NCBI GenBank assembly: GCA_964035545.1 | Contig: OZ037766.1 | Span: 23,892,767 to 23,956,766, forward strand | Direction of reading: 5' to 3' | Origin: Bugula neritina | Taxonomy: Eukaryota > Bryozoa > Gymnolaemata > Cheilostomatida > Bugulidae | DNA: 64,000 bases | Shown here: one piece after another, positions 24,912 to 36,946 of the stretch | Layout of the letters: each line of letters opens with the position of its first letter | How positions within the stretch are numbered: position 1 is the first letter of the stretch | Translations under genes and position numbers: made by a program | The notes under the pieces: model-generated | Database searches by the model: none | What the model was told of the DNA's origin: nothing | What the model saw: the letters and a program-made list of their open reading frames with translations, nothing else

Positions 24912-25298
24912 CTGTAATTCAATAAGAATAAACAAATTATGAGAGTAAATGGCTCTGACTTTTAAAGTAAATTTCTGGTGGCTGTAATTTATATATTACC
25001 TTAATAAGAAACTATATTATATTATGAAAACTTATTGTCAATATTGATGAATTGCAAATAATTGAAATTAACTTAGTTAAGCCTTACATTTTCCAAACAT
25101 ATGTTTAGATACATATTAGTTCAAATTCATAAATTTTGAAAAAAACAGTTGCATATGCAAAATAGGCTTTATTTTAAAACTTGATCAAAATTGCCCGAAA
25201 ACTCAAAATAATAAAAAAAATAATAGTTACAGTTATAGTCCATGTGAACTAAACATTGGTTGTCATCAAATACTTAGCATCAACATAAATTTTTTATG

Positions 25299-25359
25299 GA
25301 AATGGTTTTGATTGCGTTCACCAAGACTTCTTCAAGTCATTTGAAAACGTTGGCTAATA
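25299..25359 (+). pseudogene. Orphan tail of gene D's terminal EGF exon
   Basis: Plus-strand sequence encodes [18 protein letters not shown] followed by TAA TAA, the end of an A-type terminal EGF exon with no exon start. It is the piece cut from gene D by the inversion. Confidence 0.85.
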
Positions 25360-26935
25360 AAACGTTGAAAGGAATTAAGTTAAAGTTGCCAGTTAACATA
25401 TAATTACTGACAATAAACATATTGAGTGCTATATGTTTTATATAATATTGTGTTTCACATTTGTGATATCCAAATTTCCTTTTGTTATTAAGGCAAGGCT
25501 TGCAGTGCTTTTTTTATAAAAATACTTAAAGTTTCCTTCTTATTTTTTTAACCATTAATCGATCATTAATAAAATGTTTTAGCTCAGAAAACATGGCTAT
25601 ATAGCTGCAGTTATATGTGCACATGCACTCATAAAATAACAAAAATACTGGCAGTTTATGGCTACTTAAAAGCAATATTTTTATTCAGAATATCTTTGAA
25701 GTAACATTCTATGACATTTTGCGTAGAGAAAATATTTTATAAAAAAATTGGGTCAACTTTTCACGAGCAGATTGCATGATCAATGTTATGTCATTATAAA
25801 TGTAGATATTATATAATGATTTAGAGTTGCTTAAACTAGGATTTCGTTTTATTAGCATGAAATTGACCAAGCAATGTCAAAGAAGTACTCTGATCAGATA
25901 TATACGCTTGCTTAGTTGTGAGTTGTAAGTCAATACAACTCTTATAGTTATTTAAACTACCCTTATCAACGATATTGGCAACAGCTCCCGGAGTCTACTA
26001 GATTATTATGCATACATATCTATTTTATGTTAAATTGATCATAAGTTGATATTATAATACAAATATTGTTTTTGGAGTTATAAAATGATTTAGTTAAAAC
26101 TATTAATCAAGGTTAGAAAACAACATATAATATATTATTATTCTCAGACGCTTATATACTAGTGACCTTAAATTAGCCAGCATGCCACCTGGATAACTAT
26201 CTGGGTCACTAAGCACTTCTTATATAACAAAGCTTGTCATTGAATTTAAGATTAGATAAAAAGAAAGTTAAATGTGGATAATTGGAAGAAAAACTGATTA
26301 TGCAATATATTAGTATATATAGAAAAGCATTGTAGATTGAAAAGTACAGATGGGAAAAAATGAGTAAAATAGTTCGAGTGAATGTTTTGCAAAAGCATGA
26401 GTTTTGGCCAATGTTGAAGCACACTACAATAAGAAGGAAGTAATGGAGAATTTTTCTTATCTATGAAATTTGCTAATTTCATACTTATACACTATTTATC
26501 AGTGCTATTACTTGCTATAATATAAAGTTCAAAACAACCTAATTAACTCAATTATTCTGCTTATTTTTAAAAGTGTTTGTACAACTTGATGATAATCACC
26601 ACTTTTATCACAAATTGTAAGTTCAAAACACTTTAATTTAATAACTACTTCATCTATGGCTGATAGATTTCTATATAGGTTAAGAAAACATATTAAAGAC
26701 TAATAGGGATTGGGTTGCGGTTTTCATTGGCTGCCATCAAATAGATTATATACTCTTTATTTTGATAAAAAATATTGCGGCATATATTGAGTTTACTTTC
26801 TCACATTTCACCACCAAGTTTTCTGATAACAAAAAAATACGGCATATAACTGATAGTCAGCTTTGCATGCAACATTTTAAAACTTCACCAGTCAAGAAAC
26901 ATTTTGCAAGGCAAAGCAGACTGTCAGCAACTGCC
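25360..26935. other. Intergenic spacer upstream of gene C
   Basis: No exon is seen. It is a direct copy of 4486-6055 and so also the mirror image of 22,212-23,774, with which it forms a long inverted pair. The conserved bases just before 26,936 probably include the gene C promoter. Confidence 0.6.
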
Positions 26936-29900
26936 ATGTTTACTCTTCATAAATGTGTTTTCTTGTTGATTCTGATGGAAAGTGGTATGAGAGGTGGGTG
27001 AGTCTACAGCTTCAGTTTAGCACAAAGCAAGATGCAGGTTATACAGCATAATTCTCAAGAATTGGCTACTTAAAATTAGTCTTTAAACAATTACCTATAT
27101 TACAATAGTAGAAAAAAATACTGGTGTGGAAATTTCATGCTGGTATATCTACAGGGTATCGTTTCTAAACTGACACAAAGTTTCATTTTTTTATTTTAGC
27201 AGAAATTTAATTATTTAGTGATTTTTTTAGCAACAATTCTATCTTTTTGAAATTGCAGATATTATTTCCACTGAGCCATTTAGGATGATGCATTGTTCAT
27301 TAGTCTTCACTGGCTTTTAGGTGCTTTTAGAAAGTTTATTTTGGTACTTTCTCCGTGTAAAAACAATTATATTTATAGAATACATGGAGGTTATTTTTAA
27401 AGTTGCATAATCTTACAGTCTGATGATTCAAAAATGTTATTCTGTTGCATATATATATCCATCGTTCCACTTGTCTCATTGCTACAGTTGGCTTACAAAA
27501 AAATATTAAAAGGTTTTTATTTCTTCATTAATAATGCTTACTCCAACTTATCCTAATTAATTTACTGCATTGTAATAACAGATTAAAAATGTACACATAA
27601 CAAAATTAAAATTACATATAATATTGGTACTATGCTGATTAATTCCCAGCATCCCTAGTCTCTTTTATTAATGGAAAAGTATTACGAGACAACGCATTGG
27701 CAATAAAAGCATAATTTTTAAAATAGTTGTTATAATAAGGCTGCATAATAAGGCTGGTAAGAATTTGGTTTCCTTTACCAAAAGCACATTTCTAAGTCAA
27801 GAAATGGCAATTGGCAGTTGGTACTTGATGGGAATTAATTAGATATACCATAAAACTTGCTTGTAGATTATAGAATAAACTTAAACACCTGCATAGCTCA
27901 TCATTTGACATATTTTATGCAGAAATAAAGTCTAGCTATAAAATGTTCATAGGTATAATATCTTTCATAAAAAAATTATTTAATTTTACACATGTTTTAT
28001 ACTTCCGCTTGCTGAAAAGGAACTTTTAACACACAAACCAGTTATTATCAAAAATTAGTACAGAAAGTTGTAAAGAAGCTATTTTATTAGTAACAAACTG
28101 TAAAGCAACATGTTAAGTAAAACTGTACTAGTATATGTATTGCAGTTCGAACTTTGATAAATATTTATAAACGTTCATAAAATAAAAATAATAGAAGATA
28201 AATTTTAGTAATAACTATAACATAATATATGTATTTCAAAAGCAAATTAATAAAGTATGTAGATTAAAAATGCATTTTAAAGTAGAAACATATTTAATCA
28301 TTATCATCTGCTTAGATTTACCAGCACAATTTAAGTATTATATATATGCAAGTTTTTCTACGGCTAAATCTTTTTAGCAGCATATAATTATAAATTACAG
28401 ATAAAATTTATTGCTGAATAAAATGTATAAGTAACTAAAAGTGAGTAAGTGTTATATAATGTAGTTTACTGGTTCAAGTCCAGTTGACATTTATCATTTA
28501 TTTCCTAACCTCTTTTAAGATCGCTAAGTTAGAGCTGTCCAACAGGCATTTATGTGACCCTAAAAAAAAACAAGTAAAATTGTTTTGCACATACATATGA
28601 ATTAGAATAAAAAGAATCAGCTTTTATTTTTTTTATATATTGTACTAAAAACATGCAGCATGCAGTAATTGTTGAAACTTTATTGTGTAATGATTAATAG
28701 AAATTTGGAATAAAACTTTATGCTGTGGCCACCAGCCTAAGCTAAACTTTACAATGTGACACTTGCCATAGGATAGCCCATTGCAGTGGCTCTCAATTGG
28801 TAAATGTTGGACACCCCTGGGCTAAATACTCAGGAATCTTGATGATATCTAAAGTGAACATATAATTATGGTATTTAAAATCTCTAGTGGTTGTAGTAGT
28901 AATTTTAGCACTTTCATATTCCAACCTGCTTCTGAATTTAAACTTGATGACAACTGCAAAAGTTGCTTGACTTTTTAATTCTATATGTCACTTTATAGTT
29001 AGTGCTGCTGATGCCTCTCAAGGTTTGCTGGGTCTACTGCAGAACCTCATCTCAGTGACAGTTAATAATACAGGAAGTGATGTCACAGTTCCTTTAGTAG
29101 TACAAGGAACAGAAGTAATAACAGTTCCAACACAAAGTACTTCCTTCAAGACTGCTCAAAGAGATACACAAACATCTGAACTCACAACATCTACAACTCC
29201 ATCAATCAGTAAAACAACAAAATCTAGAAGTCTGTTAGATTTATTAAAAAGTGTTGTTTCAGTTACAGTTTATGAAACAGGAGTTGATGTTACAGTTCCA
29301 TTAAAATTAGTTGGGGGTGGGTTGCCTATAGTAAAGACAACTACTAACATTAGAGCCGGACCAACTACTACCAATACAGTGATACCAACTACAACCACTA
29401 CAAACACACCATCTACTACCACTACAACAATACCAACTACTACCACTACAACAACACCAACTACTAACACTACAAAGTCACCAACTACTACCACTACAGT
29501 GATACCAACTACTACCACTACAGTGATACCAAGTACTACTACTACAGTGATACCAACTACTACCACTACAAACACACCATCTACTAACATTATAACAATA
29601 CCAACTACTATCACTACAAGCACACTAACTACTATTACAACAGCTACACCAAAAACTATCACAATGGCACCAACCACAACAGCTTTAAACATTTGTGATA
29701 GTGTGATAGTAGACTATTTTTTAATAACCTTACCCAACACATCAGATAACAGCTCTATTACAATGTTGTTGATGCAGTTTGCTACCGCTAAAACGGTAAG
29801 TTGTCACTGCATATTTATAATTTTACTTTATTTAGTTATGTGTAAGTTACAATGGAATCATTTCAATTATTATACATATACAGGTAGTAATTATCAACAG

Positions 29901-32900
29901 ATATATATAAGCTTCTTTGAATGCTGTATACTATTATTGTGTATAACTAAAGTGACCAGTTTGTATAAAATCAAAAAAAAATTTGAGAATGACTAGAATT
30001 ATAACTGAAGTCATGTGTTGTAGTGTGATTGGTATATCATTTTGAAAATAGTTTTGTCTGCGAGTATTGTTGTATATTTGATGCATGCAGCTTCTTTAGT
30101 GTTCGAAAAATATATATCCTACGTTCTAAACAATTGATAATTAAGCTAACATAACCATATATAGTGATAAATAATTTCAAGTGACTGCATATGCGCACTA
30201 TTTACATAACAAGGAGCAAATAAGTTGGTTTAGCTAATCAAGTTACTGTAGATTTTACAAGCTATTCTAATTATTGCTGTTGCTAGTCTCTGCCGTTTTA
30301 GTGTAGGCCTATTGCATCACTGAAAAGGTTTTTGTACTGCTCCTTTTTTTTTGTATTTTGTATGCAACTAACTTAATGATCCCAATTTAAATTCAATTTT
30401 TAATTTACTTGTGACATATACTTTATTTAATTCAAAATCATCGTTTATTCTACAAATTTCAATTATCTCCCTAACAGCAACGTATTTTATCAAGTTTCAA
30501 CCCATTCAAGTAGAGGTTTTGTATTATACTATTCTATATGTCTGTACAACTCAAACCACATAAAAACTATACTAGTATCTTGTTGGACTTTTAAAGAGGA
30601 AAGTTAAAAGTATTTTCTAATCTACAATGTACAATAGCTTTCTAAAAGTTTGAAATTCCTAACATCTCTAATTTTACTCGAGTGCTCTACCTGCTGCTAA
30701 ATTATGTCCCAAAAGTGTAAGACTTATGGCGTTTGCTAAAAATATCGCATAATTAAAAGTTTTACATTTTTCTGCTTTTTTATTTAGCTTAAAGTCATGA
30801 CAATAAAAAGTCAACAAGTCATAAATAAATCATTTGTGATGGGCAGTAATTTTTGTTCATTATAATTATATCTTGGTATCAAATTGATACCATATCTATA
30901 ATGTTTTAACTCAAATAATGAAGTAAACTTGAAAGCATAGCATAAAAGATGATTTGCAATAAGTATTTCTACATATTAAATCATTATATATAGTATCACC
31001 TCTTTTAATTGTCCTTAAAGACATGGTATACATATAATATACTAAATATTTGATACTTTGAGTTTGATTTCAACAAAACAGTTCCTTATAATCTGTCACA
31101 ACTGTTCATTGATATATAACATGGTAAGAAATATACATATAGTGTATACATTATAGTATACAAAAGCTTATTTATAATTGATTTTTGTAGTTAGAGCAGT
31201 ACTTGATAGACAGGAATGCACAGAATACCACGTATAAAGTTGTTGATGTCAGTTGCTATTCCAACTCTCCAACTGATTACACCTGCAGAACCACATGTGA
31301 ACAGAAACCAACCAGGTTACGCCAAAAGAGAAGTCAATCTCAGATCTTTTCAGACTTTAACAATTATCTTCAAAACAATAACTCATTTGTTGATATTTTA
31401 AAGAATATCCAGATGAATGGAGTATCAGCAGCCAACTTGACAGCAAAAGTCAACAACACTGGTGGACAAGGAGTTCCTCCAGGGACAAACTTCACTGTTT
31501 CTGGTAATCCATCCATCTCCAGCCATCAGCAAACACTAATACCAGCAACTAATACCACAGCAACAACATCAACTACTAACATTACAAACACACCAACTAC
31601 TACCATTACAAACACACCAACTACTACTACAGCAGCTACACCAAAAACTACCACAAAGGCACCAATCACAAAAGCTTCCAAACTGTGTGATAGTGTGATA
31701 GTAGACTCTTTCCTAGTAACTTTACCCAACACATCAGATAACAGCTCTAGTACAATATTATTGATGCAGCTTGCCATGGCTAAAACGGTGAGTTGTTACT
31801 GCATATATATTCACAATATTACTATACTACATTTTAAACTAATGTATGAAGTAATATTTTAGGAAACCCCAAAAATTTTTTAACAAGGCTAAAAATAGTT
31901 TGGTTATGTATAAGTTACAATGGAGTCATTTCAATTATTATACATGTACAGATAGTTATTATCAACAGATATATAGCATATAGGCTTATTTGAATGCTGT
32001 ATATTATTATTGTGTTAACTAAAGTGACCATGGTTTGTATAAAATCAAGTAAATATTTGAGCATGACTAGAATTATAACTGAAGTCATGTGTTGTAGTGT
32101 GATTGGTATACCATTTTGAAAATAGTTTTGTCTGCGAGTATTGTTGTATATTTGATGCATGCATCTTCTTTAGCGTTCGAAAAATATATATCCTACGTTC
32201 TAGACAATTGATAATTAAGCTAACATAACCATATATAGTGATAAATAATTTCAAGTGACTGCATATGAGCACTATTTACATAACAAGGAGCAAATAAGTT
32301 AGTTTAGCTAATCAAGTTACTGTAGATTTTACAAACTATTCCAATTATTGCTGTTGCTAGTCTCTGCCGTTTTAGTGTAGGCCTATTGCATAACTGGAAA
32401 GGTGTTTTGTAATGCTCCTTTTTTTCGTATTTTGTAGGCAACTAAGATCCCAATTTAATTTTAATTTTTAATTTACTTGTGATATGTATACTTTATTCAA
32501 CTCCAAAGCATTGTTTATTCTACAAATTCCAATTATCTCTTTAATAGTAACATATTTTATCAAGTTTCTTACAATTCATATGGGAGCTTTTCAATTATAG
32601 CCTACTATTCTATATCTCTGTACAACTCAAACCACATAGAAACCATATTAGTATCAATATAGACTTTTACAGAGGAATAAGTCAAAAGTGTTTCCAAATC
32701 ATCAACGTACAACAGCTTTCTTAAAATTTGAAATCCCTAACATCTCTAATATTGAAGGAGTGCTCTACCTGCTGCTATAATTTGTTATGATGTCCCAAAT
32801 AGTGTGAAACGCATGGTATTTGCTAAAAGTATCACATAATTAAAGGGTTTATATTTTCTGCTTTTTTATTCAGCGTGAAGTTATGACAGGACGTCAACAA

Positions 32901-35129
32901 GTCATAAATAAATCACTTGTGATGGGCAGTAATTGTTGTTCATTATAATTATCTCAGCTTGGTAACAAATTGATACCTTATCTATAGTGTTTTAACTCAA
33001 ATAATGAAGTAAACTTTAAAGCATAGTATAAAAAAGATTTGCAATAAATATTTCTACATCTGGTAAACTATTATATATTTAGTATAGCCTTTATTATTGT
33101 CCTTTAAAACATATAGTATGCATATAATAATATATTAAATAATTAATAATTTGACTTTGGTTTCAACAAAACAGCTCTTTATAATCTGTCACAATACTGT
33201 TTATTGATAGTTAACTTGGTAAGCAATATACATATTGTATACATAGTATACAAAAGTTATTTATAATTGGTTTTTGTAGTTAGAACAGTACTTGATAGAC
33301 AGGAATACACAGAGTACCACGTATAAAGTTGTTGATGTCAGTTGCTATTCCAACTCTCCAACTGATTACACCTGCAGAACCACATGTGAACAGAAACCAA
33401 CCAGGTTACGCCAAAAGAGAAGTCAATCTCAGATCTCTTTAGACTTTAACAATTATCTTCAAAACAAAAACTCATTTGTTGATATTTTAAAGTATATCCA
33501 GATGAATGGAGTATCAGCAGCCAATTTGACAGCAAAAGTCAACAACACTGATGGACAAGGAGTTCCTCCAGGGACAAACTTTACTGTTTCTGGTAATCCA
33601 TCCATCTCTAGTCATCAGCAAATACTAATACCAGCAAATACTACCACTACAGCCTCACCAACTACTACTACTACTACAAAAATACCAAATAATACCATTA
33701 GAGAAGCTCCAACTACTAATGCTACAAAGAGACTAACTACTGCTGCAATAGACACAACAACTGTCACCATTGCAACAGCAAGAAATGCTACTACAATGTT
33801 AACCAATGTCCTTCCTGAGACTACAAATATGGGTACAGAAGTCAAAGCATCAGCCAGTTATAAGAGTGCATCACAAAATGTTAATAATTTGTTCATGATT
33901 TTAATGGGCGGAATTAACATTAATACCCACAAAGATAACATTATAATAGAACAACCAAGAAGCTATGAATCAGAGATTGCTCAAACAACAGATAAAACAG
34001 GTGAGTGATTGTAATTGAAACGCATTTTTAAATGGCAATTTTGATAATTTTTATACTATAAAGCTTCTTTAAAAGCTAAATAGTAATATATTATATCTTA
34101 AGTGATTTGGCTAAGTTTGATGTTAACGACTATAACATTACGACTAGTAACAGTATATTGCTCTACTTTTTAAAATATGTTCTAAAACATTCTTAGGTGT
34201 GAAATGTCACTGTTATATGAAACTAGCACAAATAATTATATTACATTTATTAGGTTATAGCTTACTAATTGTCATCTATTGTGTTGCTTTGTCTCATGTT
34301 ACAGTATAGTTACTCTTGGATGGTTATAGAGAAACACTCAGGAATAGCAGTTTCAGCTGAATTATTGCATGCTGCTTAAATTTTTCTCACTGTGACAAAT
34401 TATTGTATACTTTTTATTCAGAATGTTCTATGTGAAAATCTAATATAGTATGTGTATTTTTCAATTAAACAGCACTTGGAGCAGATATTTGTATTTCATG
34501 CTCTAGAGAAGCATCATGCAGATGGACACCTCTGAAAGGGCTACATTGTCAATGTAACCCTGGATTTGCTGGAGATGGGAGGCACTGTGTAGGTGAGAAT
34601 AGAAATGCTTTCAACTATTGAACTAGTATTAATTTCTGACAGTTTCCTATTTACCAAGCTGTTGCAGTTCAAACTATTCACATAACCATGCAGCTAGTTC
34701 CATAAAAGTTTTATATTATTCTAGTGCATGGTAGTTAAATGTTTCTTTATTTTAGAGCTAAGTTTTTTCATATACTGCCATATATATGCTGACATTTATA
34801 TACTAGGAAAAAGCCTAAAATTCATTATATTGCGACTAAGAACAATTTGATTTGGCATAAACGTTCTAGAATTTATGTACATAACAAACTGGAAGTTAGC
34901 TAGTTGGTTGGTAAAAAGTTTGACAGATTGTAATTAATAGTCTATATTTCTATGTAATAATGTAGATATTGATGAATGTTCTTCTGGCACCCAACTGAGA
35001 TGTAGTACCAAAGGTTACTGTGTAAACACCCATGGCTCTGCCAGATGTCAGTGTTATCCTGGCTACATTGGAAATGGAATTGATTGTATCCATCAAAGTT
35101 TTCAAAAATCATATGACAATTATAACTAA
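26936..35129 (+). CDS. Gene C: intact B-type secreted mucin/EGF protein
   Basis: Exons: 26,936-26,993 (signal peptide [14 protein letters not shown], donor gtgggt), 28,999-29,795, 31,191-31,787, 33,280-34,000, 34,473-34,592 and 34,966-35,129 (stop 35,127-35,129). They sum to 2457 nt with consistent phase, giving 818 aa. Order: signal; two VSVTV(N/Y) motifs; PTS tract; module part LCDSVIVD...AKT; module part LEQYLIDRN with VSCYSN, CRTTC and LRQKRS; second PTS tract and a second full module; third PTS tract; two EGF domains (CISCSREASCRW type, then DIDECSSGT). RQKR matches the furin consensus RxKR, so the chain may be cut once or twice in the secretory path. No transmembrane helix is evident. 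It is probably a secreted mucus or matrix protein; no family name is recognised for the Cys module. Confidence 0.8.
28530..28819. mobile_element. hAT-like MITE in intron 1 of gene C
   Basis: It starts with a decayed TAGAGCTGTCCAAC and ends GTTGGACACCCCTG. It occupies the same intron position as in genes A, B and D. Confidence 0.45.
29796..33279 (+). repeat. Internal tandem duplication of intron plus module in gene C
   Basis: Intron 29,796-31,190 plus exon 31,191-31,787 is repeated by intron 31,788-33,279 plus exon 33,280 onward, an offset of 2089 bp between exon starts. The exon halves (LEQYLIDRN... through FTVSGNPSISSHQQ) are nearly identical and the introns align over most of their length. 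Gene B has one copy only, and its intron (9620-11,118) resembles the second copy more closely (shared ttgttatgatgtcccaaata stretch). Confidence 0.85.
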
Positions 35130-36946
35130 AACAATTATAATAATATATCTTTGTGATTTATACCTGGTAATTCCAGTTTTAAATTGTACATGTAGTTCAA
35201 GTATAGTATGAGGCGCTGGTGCTTCTATTTTAACTAATTAAATTAGTTTATGATTATATTTGATTCTATAGATATGCTTGAAAATTTATACCATGCTGTT
35301 GTAAGATTATAATGGAACATGACTAACTTACAGAAAATAATTTGGTAGTTGAACAACAATTTGAGTTCTAAATATGACATCATGTGTTTCTGCTGTTCAT
35401 TTTTAAATATAATTTAAACCATTGCGCAGCATGGGTTAAGTGATAACCATGAATGTTTTAAAGTAGCCTGAAAATTATAAATAAATCATTTGAATAAACT
35501 GCAGAAATAGTATTTCTAGCTGGTGTTAGATCCAAAGTCTTGCTAGTTCTAAGTAGGCTATACCTAAGCTTATTATAATCCCCAGTTTCAAATTGATTGA
35601 TAACTTGCTGGATGAGTTGACAGTGTGTATGTGCAAAAGTTTTTTTGTTGGTTAATTCAACTTAATAGTTGACTTACTATTTAAAGTGATAGACTACCTA
35701 ACTTATTGGGCGACTTTGCTATTATATGACTGCATTAATTATAAGTTCTATTAAGTGGCAAATAGCAGTTATTTCTGATTATTACATTCATCAGAAGCTA
35801 TTTAAAAAAGCTGTTTGAAAATTAAAAACGTATATAAAACACATTACCATGAATTACTTGTGTTATAAACGCTAGAATTAGCAGGATGGTATATGGCAAG
35901 ACTTTTTATTGCCTGATGTTGTGAAAATTACTAACAAAATTTAAGTTTTGCATTTAGATTGACCTAGATGCACACTCTATCACATGTAATAACATTGTCA
36001 GCCAGCATGATGTCACTCGTGTGCACAAGCAATGCTATTGTTTGACATACTGTATGTATATTACCCTAGCGAGTAGGAGCATTGTGGGTTTTTCTCACAA
36101 CGGTCAATGATAAAGTATAGTGATGTCATATTCCTTAAATTATGTTTTAAAGTATAAAATGACAGGGTTTTATTGTAAAGTTTGAAGGAATCATTAGACT
36201 CTTGGAGTATTCGGGCTTATGAGCGAAGAGGAGACAAATGCTGTGTTGTGTTGACTGACAGCAATTCTGGAAGCAGAACAGTATGTGGTTATTGGTAAAT
36301 ACTGTGTATTTCCAAGGACATGAGAAAATAGATATGCAGCAAATAGTCACATTAATTTCTGTTTGTAAAGAAAATATTTTGTTTAAGCTTAAAAAATAAA
36401 ATAAGTGACATACTATATTAGTTCATAAAAAAATTATGAAAAAATGGCAAGTGTAGCTAAAATAGAATTTAGATACTGTCAAAAATATAAGATAATGGCG
36501 CACCTGGAATTTGAGAGCATAGCTTATAGAAGATTCTTATAGAGAGGTTGAGGTATAAACAAAAGGATAACCAGTAAAAATAAAACGAAAAGGTAAAACG
36601 CCAAAAATTAAAAAGATCCATGTAGCCACGATTCTAAAAAATTTATGGGTAGTTATTCATTAGATTTCAAAAATAAATTTTAGAAAAACCTCTACACGCT
36701 AAACTTCCAAGAATATTTGAAAGAAGTAAAGATTCCTTCTGAATTCAGTACTCAGTTACATAATACTGCAAAAAATTACGATAGAGATTATAAATGGCAC
36801 CACATTGAAGGCATAGTTGAAACATACTTAATGATGGATTGAAACAGATTTAAAACAAACCTTGTTAATAGGCTACAGATAGCTTTTAAAGAACCATAAT
36901 ACTATAATTCAGATCTAAGTACAACATTCCCTAAAGAGCACGAGAT
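35130..36946. other. Intergenic, gene C to carrier
   Basis: No exon is seen. AATAAA at 35,480-35,485 is a candidate polyadenylation signal for gene C. The interval is the duplicate of 13,018-14,812. Genes C and the carrier converge here. Confidence 0.6.

Larger units (their letters stand above)
17383..25298. other. Inverted segment of about 7.9 kb
   Basis: Left junction: plus-strand A-type intron (gatagcatttttaaa) meets the reverse complement of a terminal EGF exon (acgtatccagggttac). Right junction: the reverse complement of the same intron (caacataaattttttatg) meets the rest of the same exon (ggaaatggttttgattgcg). Flipping the segment restores both the intron and the exon almost without loss. 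The interval contains gene D, fragment E and their spacers, all reading minus. Confidence 0.9.

Noticed and set aside
33850-34000. Possible membrane anchor in gene C (NNLFMILMGGININ)
   Set aside because: The hydrophobic run is only about 8-10 residues and is followed by polar sequence and two EGF domains; too short for a transmembrane helix.
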